A stretch of 64,000 nt of DNA from Frigidibacter mobilis (GCF_001620265.1 NZ_CP012661.1:1054001-1118000); one strand, 5' to 3'; positions 1 through 8,992 are shown, counted from the stretch's first letter. Program-made: numbers and translations. Notes: generated by a model not told the origin, from the letters alone.

Positions 1-559
1 TATCGGAAGCGGGGTAGGTTCCACCAACGCCACCGGCTGAAACTGTGATGTTATCCCCGGAGATGTGAAGTTGACGATGAGGAAGAAGGCGGTTCCAGAT
101 TTCGAGAAGCTTGTCGAACTTGGTGATTTCGAAGCTGTCTTCGCTTTGATCTGCGCCCGGCTTATGCCGATGATAGGCTTTTAAAGAGGTGTTGGACTGA
201 TCAGCAAAAAGCGCTTGGATGAGATAATCGAAATCATTCAGCAGATGGGTCGCATTTTTATTGCCCCACCTGTGGCCGTGCCTATGTTGCACGGTAGCAC
301 CGTGTGACGCGTCGCCAGTGTATCCAAATCGCAACCCGGAGAGCGCTTGCCTTTCGCTGATTTTTTGAACCTCAGGGTTCATCAAGAGTGCACGATGTGC
401 AGATACGCGGTGTGCCGCATCTTGCAGGTTATTTTCGATATGAACTGTGAGACGCGTTTTTCCGCCACCGTTCGCGCCGACGAATATGACAGTCTCCCCT
501 GGGTCGAACTCTACTGCGAGAGCTTCACCCGGGGTGGGAATAGTAAAATTGAAGGTCAT
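1..559 (-). CDS. AAA-family ATPase, 5' part only (runs off the window)
   Basis: The minus strand is open from an ATG at 559 to the left edge, about 186 codons, so the 3' part of the gene is missing. Residues 27-34 read GANGGGKT, a Walker A P-loop of the ABC/SMC-like ATPase type, after a short beta-strand with the order VIFVG. A later stretch (FDKLLEIWNRLLPHR) resembles the lid region of predicted AAA_15/AAA_21-type ATPases, which are common in defence islands and overcoming-lysogenization-like proteins. No nuclease domain can be seen because the C-terminal half is absent. Base composition is clearly less GC-rich than the core genes to the right, which suggests an accessory gene. Function is not assignable beyond ATPase; a defence role is inference from the type of ATPase and the context. 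Confidence 0.7.
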   Translation of the reverse strand, partial: MTFNFTIPTPGEALAVEFDPGETVIFVGANGGGKTRLTVHIENNLQDAAHRVSAHRALLMNPEVQKISERQALSGLRFGYTGDASHGATVQHRHGHRWGNKNATHLLNDFDYLIQALFADQSNTSLKAYHRHKPGADQSEDSFEITKFDKLLEIWNRLLPHRQLHISGDNITVSAGGVGGTYPASD

Positions 560-939
560 AGTTCTCTGCGATTTCCTATTTTCTGGTGATGCTACCGAGG
601 GCTTGAAGCTTTCACAACTAGCGCTGTTGCCTTTTTATACCGGCGCACCGCTGTTTGACAATGCCAGTGCCGCGACGAGCCAATCCAGCGACAACCGGCA
701 GCAAGCGATTGTCTTTTACTGGTCGTCCGCAAACGATGCAGATCGTGCGACGATTCACTTCCGCCGTGCGCGTCTCAGGGTCCGCATACAGCTCGAAGCC
801 TTCCTGCGGCGGTGCAGCGCCAAGCCTGAGCTCGGCGTGGTCTGAATGTCTGCTTCCTACCTGACAGCTTTGATGGCTCACTCCCGCGGCGAAGGTCCGC
901 TTTCCGCCCTTTTCGTCGCCGGGCAGCTTGCGCTCTTCC
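560..939. other. Intergenic stretch, no convincing gene
   Basis: This stretch separates the ATPase start from the end of the nucleotidyltransferase remnant. On the minus strand, 618-860 is open and contains a CIVC pair, but it has no good start or ribosome site and its upstream half overlaps the remnant, so I do not call it. Nothing else is recognisable. Confidence 0.4.
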
Positions 940-1506
940 CTACACCAGCCCGCGCAGCACTTCCGCACTCTCCGGCATCCGTGCCAGTGTCGCCTCCAGC
1001 CGTTCGCGCCAGCGCGGGCCGCGAGACAGGGCATCCGCGAACGCTTCGGCAAGGTCATCGGGCCGGTCCTGGGCAAGGATCGAGATCAGGAACGCCGCCT
1101 GTGCCCGGTCCTTCCGCGCCTTTGCCTGATCGGGGCCGCCGTGCCGCCGATCAGCGACGATCAGCTTGTGGATCGCAAACCGCTCTGGCCGTGGGATCCG
1201 CACCAGAACACCGGAGCGATAGAGGGCAACCGCCGGGATGGGTTCCGCGATCAGGAAGTTCAGGTAGTTGAGGGCCTGCGCGCTGACCTTGAGCGCAGGG
1301 AGGGGCTTGACCCCTTCATCGCCGAAGGCGGGAGTGAGAAACTCGACCATCGCCTCGCCCCGGTTCTGCCGCCATTTCCAGATATGGCGATCCTGCACAC
1401 CCGGAACAGGATCGAACTTGAGCGGTGGAACTGGCATCTGTAACGCCCATGCATGTGGAAAGGCTGACAGCCCGGCTCCCTGCACGGAGGGTGCTACCCA
1501 TCGCAA
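940..1506 (-). pseudogene. Nucleotidyltransferase-fold protein (GSU2403/NTP_transf_8-like), N-terminally lost
   Basis: The open frame codes for a C-terminal region typical of the GSU2403 / NTP_transf_8 family: VEFLTP, then PLPAL, then a block with IPAVALYRSGVLVRIPRPER followed by FAIHKLIVADRR, then a Lys/Arg-rich AQAAFL helix and PRWRERL near the end. Family members are usually about 300-400 residues with an N-terminal nucleotidyltransferase core. Here only about 188 codons remain, the only in-frame start is a TTG, and an in-frame TAG lies just upstream (near 1540), so the N-terminal half is gone. I read it as a decayed gene. Related proteins are often carried on mobile DNA and next to restriction or toxin-antitoxin genes; any role here is inference. 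Confidence 0.55.
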
Positions 1507-1754
1507 CCATCGCCTTCCACATCTGGATTGCCGCTACACCGCGCTGCCGCGATCCGGACTCGCGCATCTCCTGGCTCCGCTGGAGCCGAGCACCGGCTGC
1601 GGATCAGTGTGAAGCCACAAATAGTTTAGGCAGGGCGCAGTTCGACCTCAGGATCGTGCGGGGCAGGGTGGAACGGGCGCTTTGTAACGCAGGCGGCTAA
1701 ACTCGTCACCCAACATGTTACGACTAACATACTGAAAAATAGCGAATATGTGGA

Positions 1755-1783
1755 GTTGTAACCGCTGTAACGTTGTAACCGCT
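1755..1783. repeat. Iteron-like direct repeat GTTGTAACCGCT x2
   Basis: The 12-mer GTTGTAACCGCT occurs at 1755-1766 and again at 1772-1783, a 17-bp period. Further TGTAAC/GTTAC copies follow at about 1855-1870, 1905-1912, 1918-1924, 1929-1935 and 1939-1943. Repeated short sites with fixed spacing suggest cooperative binding by one protein. Confidence 0.7.
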
Positions 1784-1786
1784 AGG

Positions 1787-1848
1787 ATAAGTATATAGGG
1801 ATGTGTGGTAGGATGTCTGAGAGAGATGTTCTCTCTATATATACTTAT
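1787..1848. repeat. Nested inverted repeats (11-bp outer arms, 7-bp inner hairpin)
   Basis: ATAAGTATATA at 1787-1797 is matched exactly by its reverse complement TATATACTTAT at 1838-1848. Between them AGAGAGA (1820-1826) and TCTCTCT (1830-1836) form a perfect stem with a 3-nt loop. The arrangement is visible directly in the sequence; a role as operator, cruciform or origin element is inference. Confidence 0.75.
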
Positions 1849-1917
1849 ATATTACGTTACAAAGTTACATATACATATAAATAATTACTTTTCAAAGACT
1901 TGTGCTGTAACCAGAGG

Positions 1918-1935
1918 TGTAACCGGCCGGTTACA
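1918..1935. promoter_or_regulatory. 18-bp perfect palindrome TGTAACCGGCCGGTTACA
   Basis: TGTAACCGGCCGGTTACA equals its own reverse complement over 18 bases. It lies about 180 bp before the helicase start and inside the TGTAAC-rich block, with a further half-site GCTGTAACC just upstream at 1904-1912. This is the form expected of a dimeric repressor site. No regulator gene is adjacent, so the binding protein is unknown. Confidence 0.6.
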
Positions 1936-2116
1936 AGCGTTACATCACATGCGGCCTGCCAGCAGGCTGTAAGGCGTGTTTCGAGGGCGGATCGGAGTGG
2001 CGTCGTAGCCCGAGCTCGGGCCGCGTGTTCGAATGCTGGCCAGCTTGATTTTGCTTGTGGCCCGGCGATGATCCGTGTCTCGTTGGGCGAATGATTGACC
2101 TGGATACCTTTAGTTG

Positions 2117-5100
2117 ATGCCCGACCCGCTGAACCCGCTTGTCGCGCGATGCGTGTCGGTCGATCTGGAGGTTGATCCTCGAACCGCCCGGATCTTCGCG
2201 CTCGCGGCGGTAAGGTGCGACGGAACGCCGCCAATCCTGTCGCGCAAGGGCGACCTGGCCACAGCGCTCGACCGGCTGGAGGCGGCGCTGGAGGGTGCCG
2301 ATCATCTGATTGGGCACAACATCCTGCAGCATGACCTGCCGCACCTTGCGGCCGCCCGGCCGCGTCTGCACCGGCTGGCCGCCGCGCCGATCGACACGCT
2401 GTGGCTGAACCCGCTCGCCTTCCCGCGCAATCCCTACCACCACCTGGTCAAGCACTATCAGGACGGGCGCCTGCAGGCCGGGCATGTCAACGATCCGGAG
2501 CTGGACGCGAGGCTTGTGTTCGAGGTGCTGGAGAACCAGCTGGGGGCGTTCGGCAGGCTTAATGTGGAAGACCCCGATGCTCTGGCCGCCTATCATTTCC
2601 TGACCACCCGGTCGGAGGGCGCTGCGGGCTTCGATGCCGTGTTCCGCCACGTCAGGGCCGCAGAGGTGCCAACGGCCGCGGCTGCGGAAGCGGCTATCCT
2701 GAGGATGCTCGACGGCCGAGCCTGCGGACACCGGGTGGAGCAGACGCTGGGGCGGCTCTCCAGCCCGCAACTGGGCTGGCCAATGGCCTATGCGCTGTCA
2801 TGGATCACCGTGGCAGGCGGCGAGTCGGTCATGCCGCCCTGGGTGCGCATGCGGTTCCGTGAGGCGGCGCTGATCGTGCGGCATCTGCGCGACACCGATT
2901 GCGACAGCCCGGACTGCGTCTGGTGCCGCGAGAAGAACGATCCCGTGCGCGCATTGTCGCGGTGGTTCGGCTTCGATGCCTTTCGTCCGCAGCCGGTCGA
3001 TGACATGGGGCGCCCACTGCAGGAGCGGATCGTGGACGAGGCGATGCGCGGCGCGAGCCTCCTCGGCATCTTGCCGACCGGCACCGGCAAGTCGGTCTGT
3101 TACCAGATCCCCGCGCTGTCGAAGTTCGACAAGACCGGGGCGCTGACGGTGGTGATCTCGCCGCTCGTCGCACTGATGTCGGACCAGGTGCAGGGGATGG
3201 AGCGGGCGGGCATCTCGTCCGCTGTCACCATCAACGGCATGCTGTCGATGCCCGAGCGGCAGAACGCGCTCGACCAAGTGCGGATGGGGGAAGCGGCGAT
3301 GCTGCTGATCTCGCCCGAGCAGCTGCGCAGCAGCTCCGTGCGGTCAGTCCTGGCGCAGCGTGAGGTCGGGCTGTGGGTGCTGGACGAGGCGCATTGCGTG
3401 TCAAAATGGGGCCACGATTTCCGGCCTGATTACCGTTACATCTCGCGCTTCATCAAGGAGTTCTCCGGCGATCTGCCACCAGCGCCGGTGCTGTGCCTGA
3501 CAGCCACGGCCAAGCCCGAGGTGGTGCGCGACATCTGCGAGCACTTCCGGGCGCGCCTCGGCACCGAACTGGTGCTGCTCGATGGCGGCGCGGTGCGCAC
3601 CAACCTCAGCTTCGAGGTGCGTGAGACGCAGCGGAATACCAAGCTCACCGACATCCTCGACGTGATCGAGGCCAAGCTGCCGCAGGAGGGCGCGTCAGGC
3701 GCGGTCATCTATTGCGCGACGCGGGGCGAGACGGAGCGGGTGGCGGATTTCCTGAAGCAGCAAGGGCTGCTGGCAGAGCGCTTCCATGCGGGCCTGACCG
3801 CCGACGAGAAGCGCGACGTGCAGGAACGGTTCCGGATCGGCGCCTTGCGGATCATCGCCGCGACCAACGCCTTCGGCATGGGCATCGACAAGCCCGACAT
3901 CCGCCTGGTCATCCATGGCGACATTCCTGGATCGCTGGAGAACTACCTGCAGGAAGCGGGACGCGCCGGACGGGACCGAGCCCATGCCAACTGCGTGCTG
4001 TTGTTCGCGTCCGAGGATGTCGAGCGGCAGTTCTCGCTCTCTGCCCGCTCGCGCCTCGCCCGGCACGAGATTGGCGCGATCCTGAAGGCACTGCGACGGC
4101 TGGACGAGCGCGGCAAGAAGAAGGGCGAGGTCGTGGCGACGGCCGGTGAGATCGTCCGGGCCGAACGCGACCAGGAATTGGAGCGCGACAGCGCGACCGA
4201 CGACACCCGCGTCAAGACTGCCGTGTCCTGGCTGGAGGAGGCGACACTTCTGAGCCGCGAGGAAAACCGCGTCCAGGTCTTCCCGTCCTCGCTGCGGATC
4301 CGCACGCTGGAGGAGGTCGGCGGCATCCTCTCGAAGGCGAACATCACCGGCACGCGCTGCGCGCAGCTGCTGGCCATTGTCCAGCACCTGATGAACGCGC
4401 GGGCCGACGAGGGCGTCTCCACCGACGAGCTAAGCGGTGTCAGCGGTCTTACGGGAGGCGGGCTGAACAAGGCGATGGCCGATCTGGAGGTTCTGGGCAT
4501 CGCAATGAACGATCTGGTCGTCACCGCGCGCGTCCATGTCGGCGTCGAGGGTCAGTCCCGTCAGCGATTCGAACTGGCCTCGCGGCTCGAGCGCGACATG
4601 ATCGCCATGATGCGCGAGGCCGACCCCGACGCCGAATCCGCTGGGGGCATCCCGCTGCACCTGTCCGAGACGTGCCAAGCCCTGCGCGATGCGGGCCACG
4701 CGGCCGTGCGGCCGGATATCGTCGAGCGGCTGCTGAGAGGCATTGCCCGCGACGGCCGGGATCAGGATGGCGGCCGCGGCAACATCCGCCTGCGCAAGGC
4801 ATCGCGCAACACGCTGCAGGTGATACTGCAACGGTCCTGGGCGGCACTGGAGCAGACCGCCACCCTGCGGCGGGAAGCGGCAGAGTTGCTGATGGCGCAT
4901 CTGCTGGGCAAGGTCAGCAAAGGCGCGCGAGGCAAGGATATCCAGGTCGAGACCACGATGGGCGATCTGCTCGCCACGCTGACCGGCGACGCCTTTCTGC
5001 GCGGCAGTGGTGTGCAGGACATGACCAAGCTGATGGAGCGCGGGCTGCTCTGGCTGCACGAGCAAGAGGTGATCTCGCTCGGAAAGGGGCTCACGGTCTT

Positions 5101-7216
5101 CCGCCCGGCGATGACGGTCCATCTGAACCCGGAGCCGCGCGGCTTCACCCAGAAGGACTTCATCCCGCTGGAGGAGCATTACGCCGAGCAGACGATCCAG
5201 ACCCATGTGATGGCGGCCTATGCGGAAAAGGGTCTGGCCGCGATGGATCAGGCGCAGCGCCTGTCCGAGGATTACTTCGTGCTGGACCGCGATGCCTTCC
5301 TGCGTCGCTGGATGCCCGGCAAGGGCATCGAGATCCGGCGCCAGACCACTGGCAGCTCGTGGAAGACCATCGTCGATGCGCTCGGCAATCCGGTGCAGCA
5401 GAAGATCGTGTCGGATGACCGCGAGCAGACCAACGTGCTGGTGCTTGCGGGGCCTGGCTCGGGCAAGACCCGCGTCCTCGTCCACCGTATCGCCTATCTG
5501 ATCCGGGTAAGGCGCGAGGATCCGCGGGAGATCCTGGTGCTCAGCTACAACCGCCATGCCGCCGCCGAGATCCGCGCCCGGTTGCGCCACCTGATCGGCG
5601 ATGACGCGAACCACGTCACCGTCTCGACCTGCCACGCGCTGGCGATGCGCCTTGTCGGCGCGAGCTTCGCCGGGGCCTCGGCGGAGGCGCGCGACTTCGA
5701 CGGGATCGTGATGGAGGCGGTGCGTCTCCTGAATGGCGAGGGCCTCGGCAAGGCCGAAGCCGAGGCGCAGCGCGACACGCTGATTCAGGGCTATCGCTGG
5801 ATCCTCGTGGACGAATACCAAGACATCGGCCCCGAGGAATACGCGCTGATCGCAGCAGTCGCCGGCCGCTCGCTGGAAGATCCCGACCTGCGGCTCAGCG
5901 TGTTCGCCGTGGGGGATGACGACCAGAACATCTATGCCTTCGCTGGCGCCTCGATCCGCTACATCCGGCAGTTCGAGGCCGATTACAAAGCCAGGGCAGA
6001 GTTCCTGACCGAGAACTACCGCTCCACCCTCCACATCATCGAAGCCGCCAATGCCGTCATCACCCCGGCGGCAGAGCGGATGAAGGGCGGCCATGACATC
6101 ACCGTGGATCGCAAGCGCAGCAAGGCCGCGCCGGGAGGCGAGATGGCGGCGCTCGATCCCGTGGCGCAGGGGCGGGTGCAATTGCTCGATGCCCCGCGGG
6201 GGGATGCCGAGCAGGCGATGGCGGCGCTGGATGAGCTGGTGCGGCTGTCACGGCTCGATCCGGGGTGGAGCTGGAGCCGGGCCGCCATCATCTCCCGCGA
6301 TTGGCGCCGGCTCGCGCCGGTGCGCGCCTATGCCGAGGCACTTGGCATCCCGGTCGAGATGGCCAATGAGAGCCTGCCGAACATCTGGCGCCTGCGCGAG
6401 ATGCAGGCCTTCGTGGTCGCCATGCGCCGGGATCCTGCCAGCCTGCTGGGGATCGCGGATCTCGTTGAAATCGTCAACGCGCTGCCCCGCAACCGCTGGA
6501 GCGACCTGATCGCCGAAGGCGTCGCCGCCCTGGCCCGCGAGCTTGCCGACAAGACCATGCCGGTGCCGGATCTGGTGGAATGGTTCGCCGAGTGGGGCCG
6601 CGACACCCGCAGCGAACAGCGTGGCCTGCTGCTGCTGACCGCGCACCGGGCCAAGGGGCTCGAATTCGACGACGTTGTGATCCTGAACGGCAGCTGGGAC
6701 GCGCTGTCCAAAGGCGAGGATGCCGATGCGCCGCGCCGCCTGTTCTACGTCGCCATGACCCGTGCCCGCCGCTGCCTTGCGATCATGACCAGCGGAGCGC
6801 ACCCGATCCTGAAGCGCGGCGAGGGTCATGTGCTGCACCGGAAGGTGAATCCGGACCGGGACAAAGCGATGCCGGCGAGTTACGCCTACCAGATGCCGAG
6901 CTTGAAGGTGGTGGACCTGTCTTGGCCGGGGCGGCTGCGCGCGGGCGACACCGCGCTTGCCGCAATCGCCGCGGCCCGCATTGGCGATCCGGTTCACCTG
7001 GTCGCAGAGGGCGAGGCATGGCTGATCAAGGACGCGCAAGGCCACACGTTGGGGCGCATGGCGAAGGCGTGGTCGCCACCGCGCAACCGGACCTTCCTGC
7101 GCGGCGAGGTCGGCGCGGTCGTGCGCTGGCGCAAGGCGGACAGCAAGGAGGAATATCGCGCCCATATCCGCCGGGAGGAGTGGGAAGCGGTCCTGCCGGA
7201 GCTGGTGTTCGACTGA
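2117..7216 (+). CDS. Fused DEDD exonuclease-like / RecQ helicase / UvrD helicase
   Basis: 1,699 residues with three enzymatic regions. Residues about 10-150 look like a DEDDh 3'-5' exonuclease: ExoI DLE (D16, E18), ExoII HNILQHDL, and an H-x6-D-rich ExoIII (HVNDPELDARL). A cysteine cluster CDSPDCVWC follows near residue 260. A RecQ-type SF2 helicase begins about residue 300: Walker A PTGTGKS (about 318), LDEAHC (about 421), LTATAK, and motif VI QEAGRAGRDR (about 615). A second, SF1 UvrD/Rep-type helicase starts about residue 1105: GPGSGKT, VDEYQD (about 1230), GDDDQNIYAF, TAHRAKGLEFD, and YVAMTRAR (about 1540). Both ATPase sites look intact. The gene stands alone with an unusual upstream repeat block and ends close to tRNA-Phe. 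Standard RecQ is about 600 residues and standard UvrD about 720; this is a single-chain fusion of both. Genome defence or recombination on mobile DNA is inference. ATG at 2117 chosen; a TTG precedes it directly. Confidence 0.88.
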   Translation: MPDPLNPLVARCVSVDLEVDPRTARIFALAAVRCDGTPPILSRKGDLATALDRLEAALEGADHLIGHNILQHDLPHLAAARPRLHRLAAAPIDTLWLNPLAFPRNPYHHLVKHYQDGRLQAGHVNDPELDARLVFEVLENQLGAFGRLNVEDPDALAAYHFLTTRSEGAAGFDAVFRHVRAAEVPTAAAAEAAILRMLDGRACGHRVEQTLGRLSSPQLGWPMAYALSWITVAGGESVMPPWVRMRFREAALIVRHLRDTDCDSPDCVWCREKNDPVRALSRWFGFDAFRPQPVDDMGRPLQERIVDEAMRGASLLGILPTGTGKSVCYQIPALSKFDKTGALTVVISPLVALMSDQVQGMERAGISSAVTINGMLSMPERQNALDQVRMGEAAMLLISPEQLRSSSVRSVLAQREVGLWVLDEAHCVSKWGHDFRPDYRYISRFIKEFSGDLPPAPVLCLTATAKPEVVRDICEHFRARLGTELVLLDGGAVRTNLSFEVRETQRNTKLTDILDVIEAKLPQEGASGAVIYCATRGETERVADFLKQQGLLAERFHAGLTADEKRDVQERFRIGALRIIAATNAFGMGIDKPDIRLVIHGDIPGSLENYLQEAGRAGRDRAHANCVLLFASEDVERQFSLSARSRLARHEIGAILKALRRLDERGKKKGEVVATAGEIVRAERDQELERDSATDDTRVKTAVSWLEEATLLSREENRVQVFPSSLRIRTLEEVGGILSKANITGTRCAQLLAIVQHLMNARADEGVSTDELSGVSGLTGGGLNKAMADLEVLGIAMNDLVVTARVHVGVEGQSRQRFELASRLERDMIAMMREADPDAESAGGIPLHLSETCQALRDAGHAAVRPDIVERLLRGIARDGRDQDGGRGNIRLRKASRNTLQVILQRSWAALEQTATLRREAAELLMAHLLGKVSKGARGKDIQVETTMGDLLATLTGDAFLRGSGVQDMTKLMERGLLWLHEQEVISLGKGLTVFRPAMTVHLNPEPRGFTQKDFIPLEEHYAEQTIQTHVMAAYAEKGLAAMDQAQRLSEDYFVLDRDAFLRRWMPGKGIEIRRQTTGSSWKTIVDALGNPVQQKIVSDDREQTNVLVLAGPGSGKTRVLVHRIAYLIRVRREDPREILVLSYNRHAAAEIRARLRHLIGDDANHVTVSTCHALAMRLVGASFAGASAEARDFDGIVMEAVRLLNGEGLGKAEAEAQRDTLIQGYRWILVDEYQDIGPEEYALIAAVAGRSLEDPDLRLSVFAVGDDDQNIYAFAGASIRYIRQFEADYKARAEFLTENYRSTLHIIEAANAVITPAAERMKGGHDITVDRKRSKAAPGGEMAALDPVAQGRVQLLDAPRGDAEQAMAALDELVRLSRLDPGWSWSRAAIISRDWRRLAPVRAYAEALGIPVEMANESLPNIWRLREMQAFVVAMRRDPASLLGIADLVEIVNALPRNRWSDLIAEGVAALARELADKTMPVPDLVEWFAEWGRDTRSEQRGLLLLTAHRAKGLEFDDVVILNGSWDALSKGEDADAPRRLFYVAMTRARRCLAIMTSGAHPILKRGEGHVLHRKVNPDRDKAMPASYAYQMPSLKVVDLSWPGRLRAGDTALAAIAAARIGDPVHLVAEGEAWLIKDAQGHTLGRMAKAWSPPRNRTFLRGEVGAVVRWRKADSKEEYRAHIRREEWEAVLPELVFD

Positions 7217-7501
7217 GCTTGGGGAACGGTGGTCAACCGGCGCAGGTGGCTCAGGGTCCCGCCTCGCGCTCGCCGTGGCTTAACGGGCAGTTGTCCCTGA
7301 CCGCTCGTTGCTCCCGCGACCTTTCTCGGCCGAGACTCGGCCTCGTCAAGGGTGGTTCCGTGGGTTTCTTCGCTCACCGCCGCCCGACACTCAGAAACAT
7401 GAGGAGAAAGTTGTTGTGTCCCCGCTGTGTCCCCGTCGCAGTCGCAACGGTCGTTGCGGTTGGACGCAAAATTTTTATCTGATTGTTTTCAGCAGCTTAA
7501 G
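7217..7501. other. Intergenic junction next to tRNA-Phe 3' end
   Basis: No gene is seen between the helicase and the tRNA. The stretch carries a tandem GTGTCCCCGCT / GTGTCCCCG repeat near 7418-7437 and an AT-rich run (CAAAATTTTTATCTGATTG) immediately before the tRNA 3' end. This is the place where integrative elements commonly leave an attachment junction, but no second copy of the tRNA 3' end or integrase is visible in this window. Confidence 0.4.
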
Positions 7502-7577
7502 TGGTGCCCGGAGACGGATTTGAACCGCCGACACGCGGATTTTCAATCCGCTGCTCTACCAACTGAGCTATCCGGGC
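7502..7577 (-). tRNA. tRNA-Phe (GAA)
   Basis: Read on the minus strand it begins GCCCGGATAGCTCAG, has an anticodon loop with GAA between GGATT and AATCC, a T-arm GGTTCAAATCC, and a 7-bp acceptor stem GCCCGGA/TCCGGGC followed by A and an encoded CCA. 76 nt. It closes the core operon (yacG upstream) and its 3' end faces the accessory region. Confidence 0.97.
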
Positions 7578-7733
7578 ACTTGGCGCTACGGGGCTATCCT
7601 TGCGGATTGTCCGGGCGTTTGCGCCTTGGTGGCGCGGTATTAGGGGAAGGGGCGCGGGCTGTCCAGAGGGTTCTGCGCAAAATTCCGGGGCCTGGTGCGG
7701 TTTCCGTCTGCACCGCCCGCGCCCCCGGCCTGC

Positions 7734-7931
7734 TCAGTGCGGCTTGCGGCGCGGCGGCTCGTCTGCAGCCTCTTCCGGCAGGGCCAGGGCCGCCTCGTCC
7801 TCCTCCAGCGCGTCGCCGGGGATGACGTAGCTGCCGGTCAGCCAGCGGCCAAGGTCGATATCGGCGCAGCGGCGCGAGCAGAAGGGGCGATAGCCGGCAT
7901 CGGTGGTCTTGCCGCAGATCGGGCAACTCAT
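7734..7931 (-). CDS. yacG: DNA gyrase inhibitor / zinc-finger protein YacG
   Basis: 65 residues. The N-terminus MSCPICGK and CSRRCADIDLGRW give the YacG zinc site (C-x2-C ... C-x3-C) and the conserved DLGRWL segment. The C-terminal third is acidic and probably unstructured. YacG proteins bind one zinc ion and, in Escherichia coli, inhibit gyrase by contacting GyrB. The start ATG overlaps the stop of the RNase E/G gene as ATGA, so the two are translationally coupled. It is the last protein gene of the infA-maf-RNase E/G-yacG unit, followed by tRNA-Phe. Confidence 0.93.
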   Translation of the reverse strand: MSCPICGKTTDAGYRPFCSRRCADIDLGRWLTGSYVIPGDALEEDEAALALPEEAADEPPRRKPH

Positions 7932-8992
7932 GCGCGATCCTCCTTCATCACCTCGGCCAGCACCTCCGCCAGGGGCTGGCGGGCGCGCTTGCGCTGCAGT
8001 TCGAACAGCCCCAGCGGGGTCCAGCCGGCAAGGCTGGTCTCGGCCCCCTCGGCGCGGAAGGCGGCGCGCAGTTGCTGTTCCAGCGTGGCGCGGTCCTTCT
8101 TCGGCATCGGGGCGAAATCCACGGCGATCTGGCCGCCAAGCCCACGCAGGCGCAGCTGGCGCGGCAGGTCGCGGGCTGCGGCGATATTGGCCTTGAGCCC
8201 CGCGGCGGGCGAGGTATCGGCGCCGGTGTTCACATCCACCGCGACCAGCGCGCGGGTGGGTTCGATGGCGATGGAGCCGCCGCCGGGCAGCGGCGCCACC
8301 GGGTCCAAGAGGTCCAGAACCAGATCCTCGATCCCGTGATCGGCAAAGGCGGCGGCTCCCTCGTCCACCTCGTCCGGGGCCGGGTCTGCCCAATCGCGCC
8401 AGGCGGTTTCATGCGGGCCGGCGGCATCGACCAGCAGTTCCGGCCCGCCGGCCAGATCCTCGCTGACCGCTTCGGCCAGGGCGCGCGTGGCGGCGATATC
8501 CTCGGCCAGCTCTGCCGCGTCCATGCCCTCGGCGGCGGAGCGGACGATCAGCCCGAACTCGCAGCCCACCATCGCGGCGGCGGCGATGGCCTCCAGCCGG
8601 GCGCGCTCATCGGTCTCGCGCACCCGGCGCGAGAGGTTCAGGCCAGGCACGCCGGGGGTGATGATCGCCAGGCGCGACTTGAACAGCAGCCGCAGGCTGA
8701 CCGGCAGCGCTTTGCCGGGTTCGGCATGGCCAGAGACCTGCACCAGCAGCGTCTGGCCGGGGGCGAGCCCGCCGGTTTCCCGAAGAAAGCCCTTCAGGCC
8801 ATTGGGGAGCTTGACGAAAACCCCGCCCTGGCCCTTCATCTGCCGGTCCACCACGGCGCGGAAGATCGCGCCGACACCGGGAGGGGCGGACTCGGCCGGC
8901 TCGATCAGCAGGTCCTCCAGCCGGCCATCGACCAGCAGCGCCGCTGCCTCGCGGCCGCGCAGGGTACCCAGAACGACAACCCGGCCCTTCAT
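7928..8992 (-). CDS. rng: Ribonuclease E/G family protein (short form)
   Basis: 354 residues, shorter than RNase G (about 490) and much shorter than RNase E; alphaproteobacteria often carry such a compact extra copy in this position. An S1-like N-terminal part has [14 protein letters not shown], followed by the RNase H-like/DNase I-like core with a metal site near the end of the second third: [12 protein letters not shown], the DxxD-type aspartates that bind Mg in RNase E. The C-terminus resembles the [14 protein letters not shown] block of RNase G. No zinc-link CPxCxG motif is seen, so the classic tetramer zinc interface is missing. It overlaps both neighbours (maf, yacG) by 4 bases. Confidence 0.88.
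   Translation of the reverse strand: MKGRVVVLGTLRGREAAALLVDGRLEDLLIEPAESAPPGVGAIFRAVVDRQMKGQGGVFVKLPNGLKGFLRETGGLAPGQTLLVQVSGHAEPGKALPVSLRLLFKSRLAIITPGVPGLNLSRRVRETDERARLEAIAAAAMVGCEFGLIVRSAAEGMDAAELAEDIAATRALAEAVSEDLAGGPELLVDAAGPHETAWRDWADPAPDEVDEGAAAFADHGIEDLVLDLLDPVAPLPGGGSIAIEPTRALVAVDVNTGADTSPAAGLKANIAAARDLPRQLRLRGLGGQIAVDFAPMPKKDRATLEQQLRAAFRAEGAETSLAGWTPLGLFELQRKRARQPLAEVLAEVMKEDRA

Larger units (their letters stand above)
1507..2116. other. Long intergenic region with an AT-rich repeat block
   Basis: About 600 bases lie between the nucleotidyltransferase remnant and the helicase gene without a credible gene. The part from about 1720 to 1945 is strikingly AT-rich for this genome and holds many copies of GTTAC/GTAAC on both strands, plus the direct repeats, nested inverted repeat and palindrome listed separately. 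The part from 1950 to 2116 returns to the usual high GC and shows no clear ribosome binding site before the helicase ATG. Confidence 0.6.

Noticed and set aside
618..1076. Open minus-strand frame with a CIVC pair
   Set aside because: It overlaps the nucleotidyltransferase remnant for half its length, has no good start or ribosome site, and shows no family pattern.
4430..6181. Long open frame of about 583 codons antisense to the helicase
   Set aside because: A GC-rich shadow of the helicase gene; its translation is rich in R, H, D and G in irregular order and has no recognisable motif.
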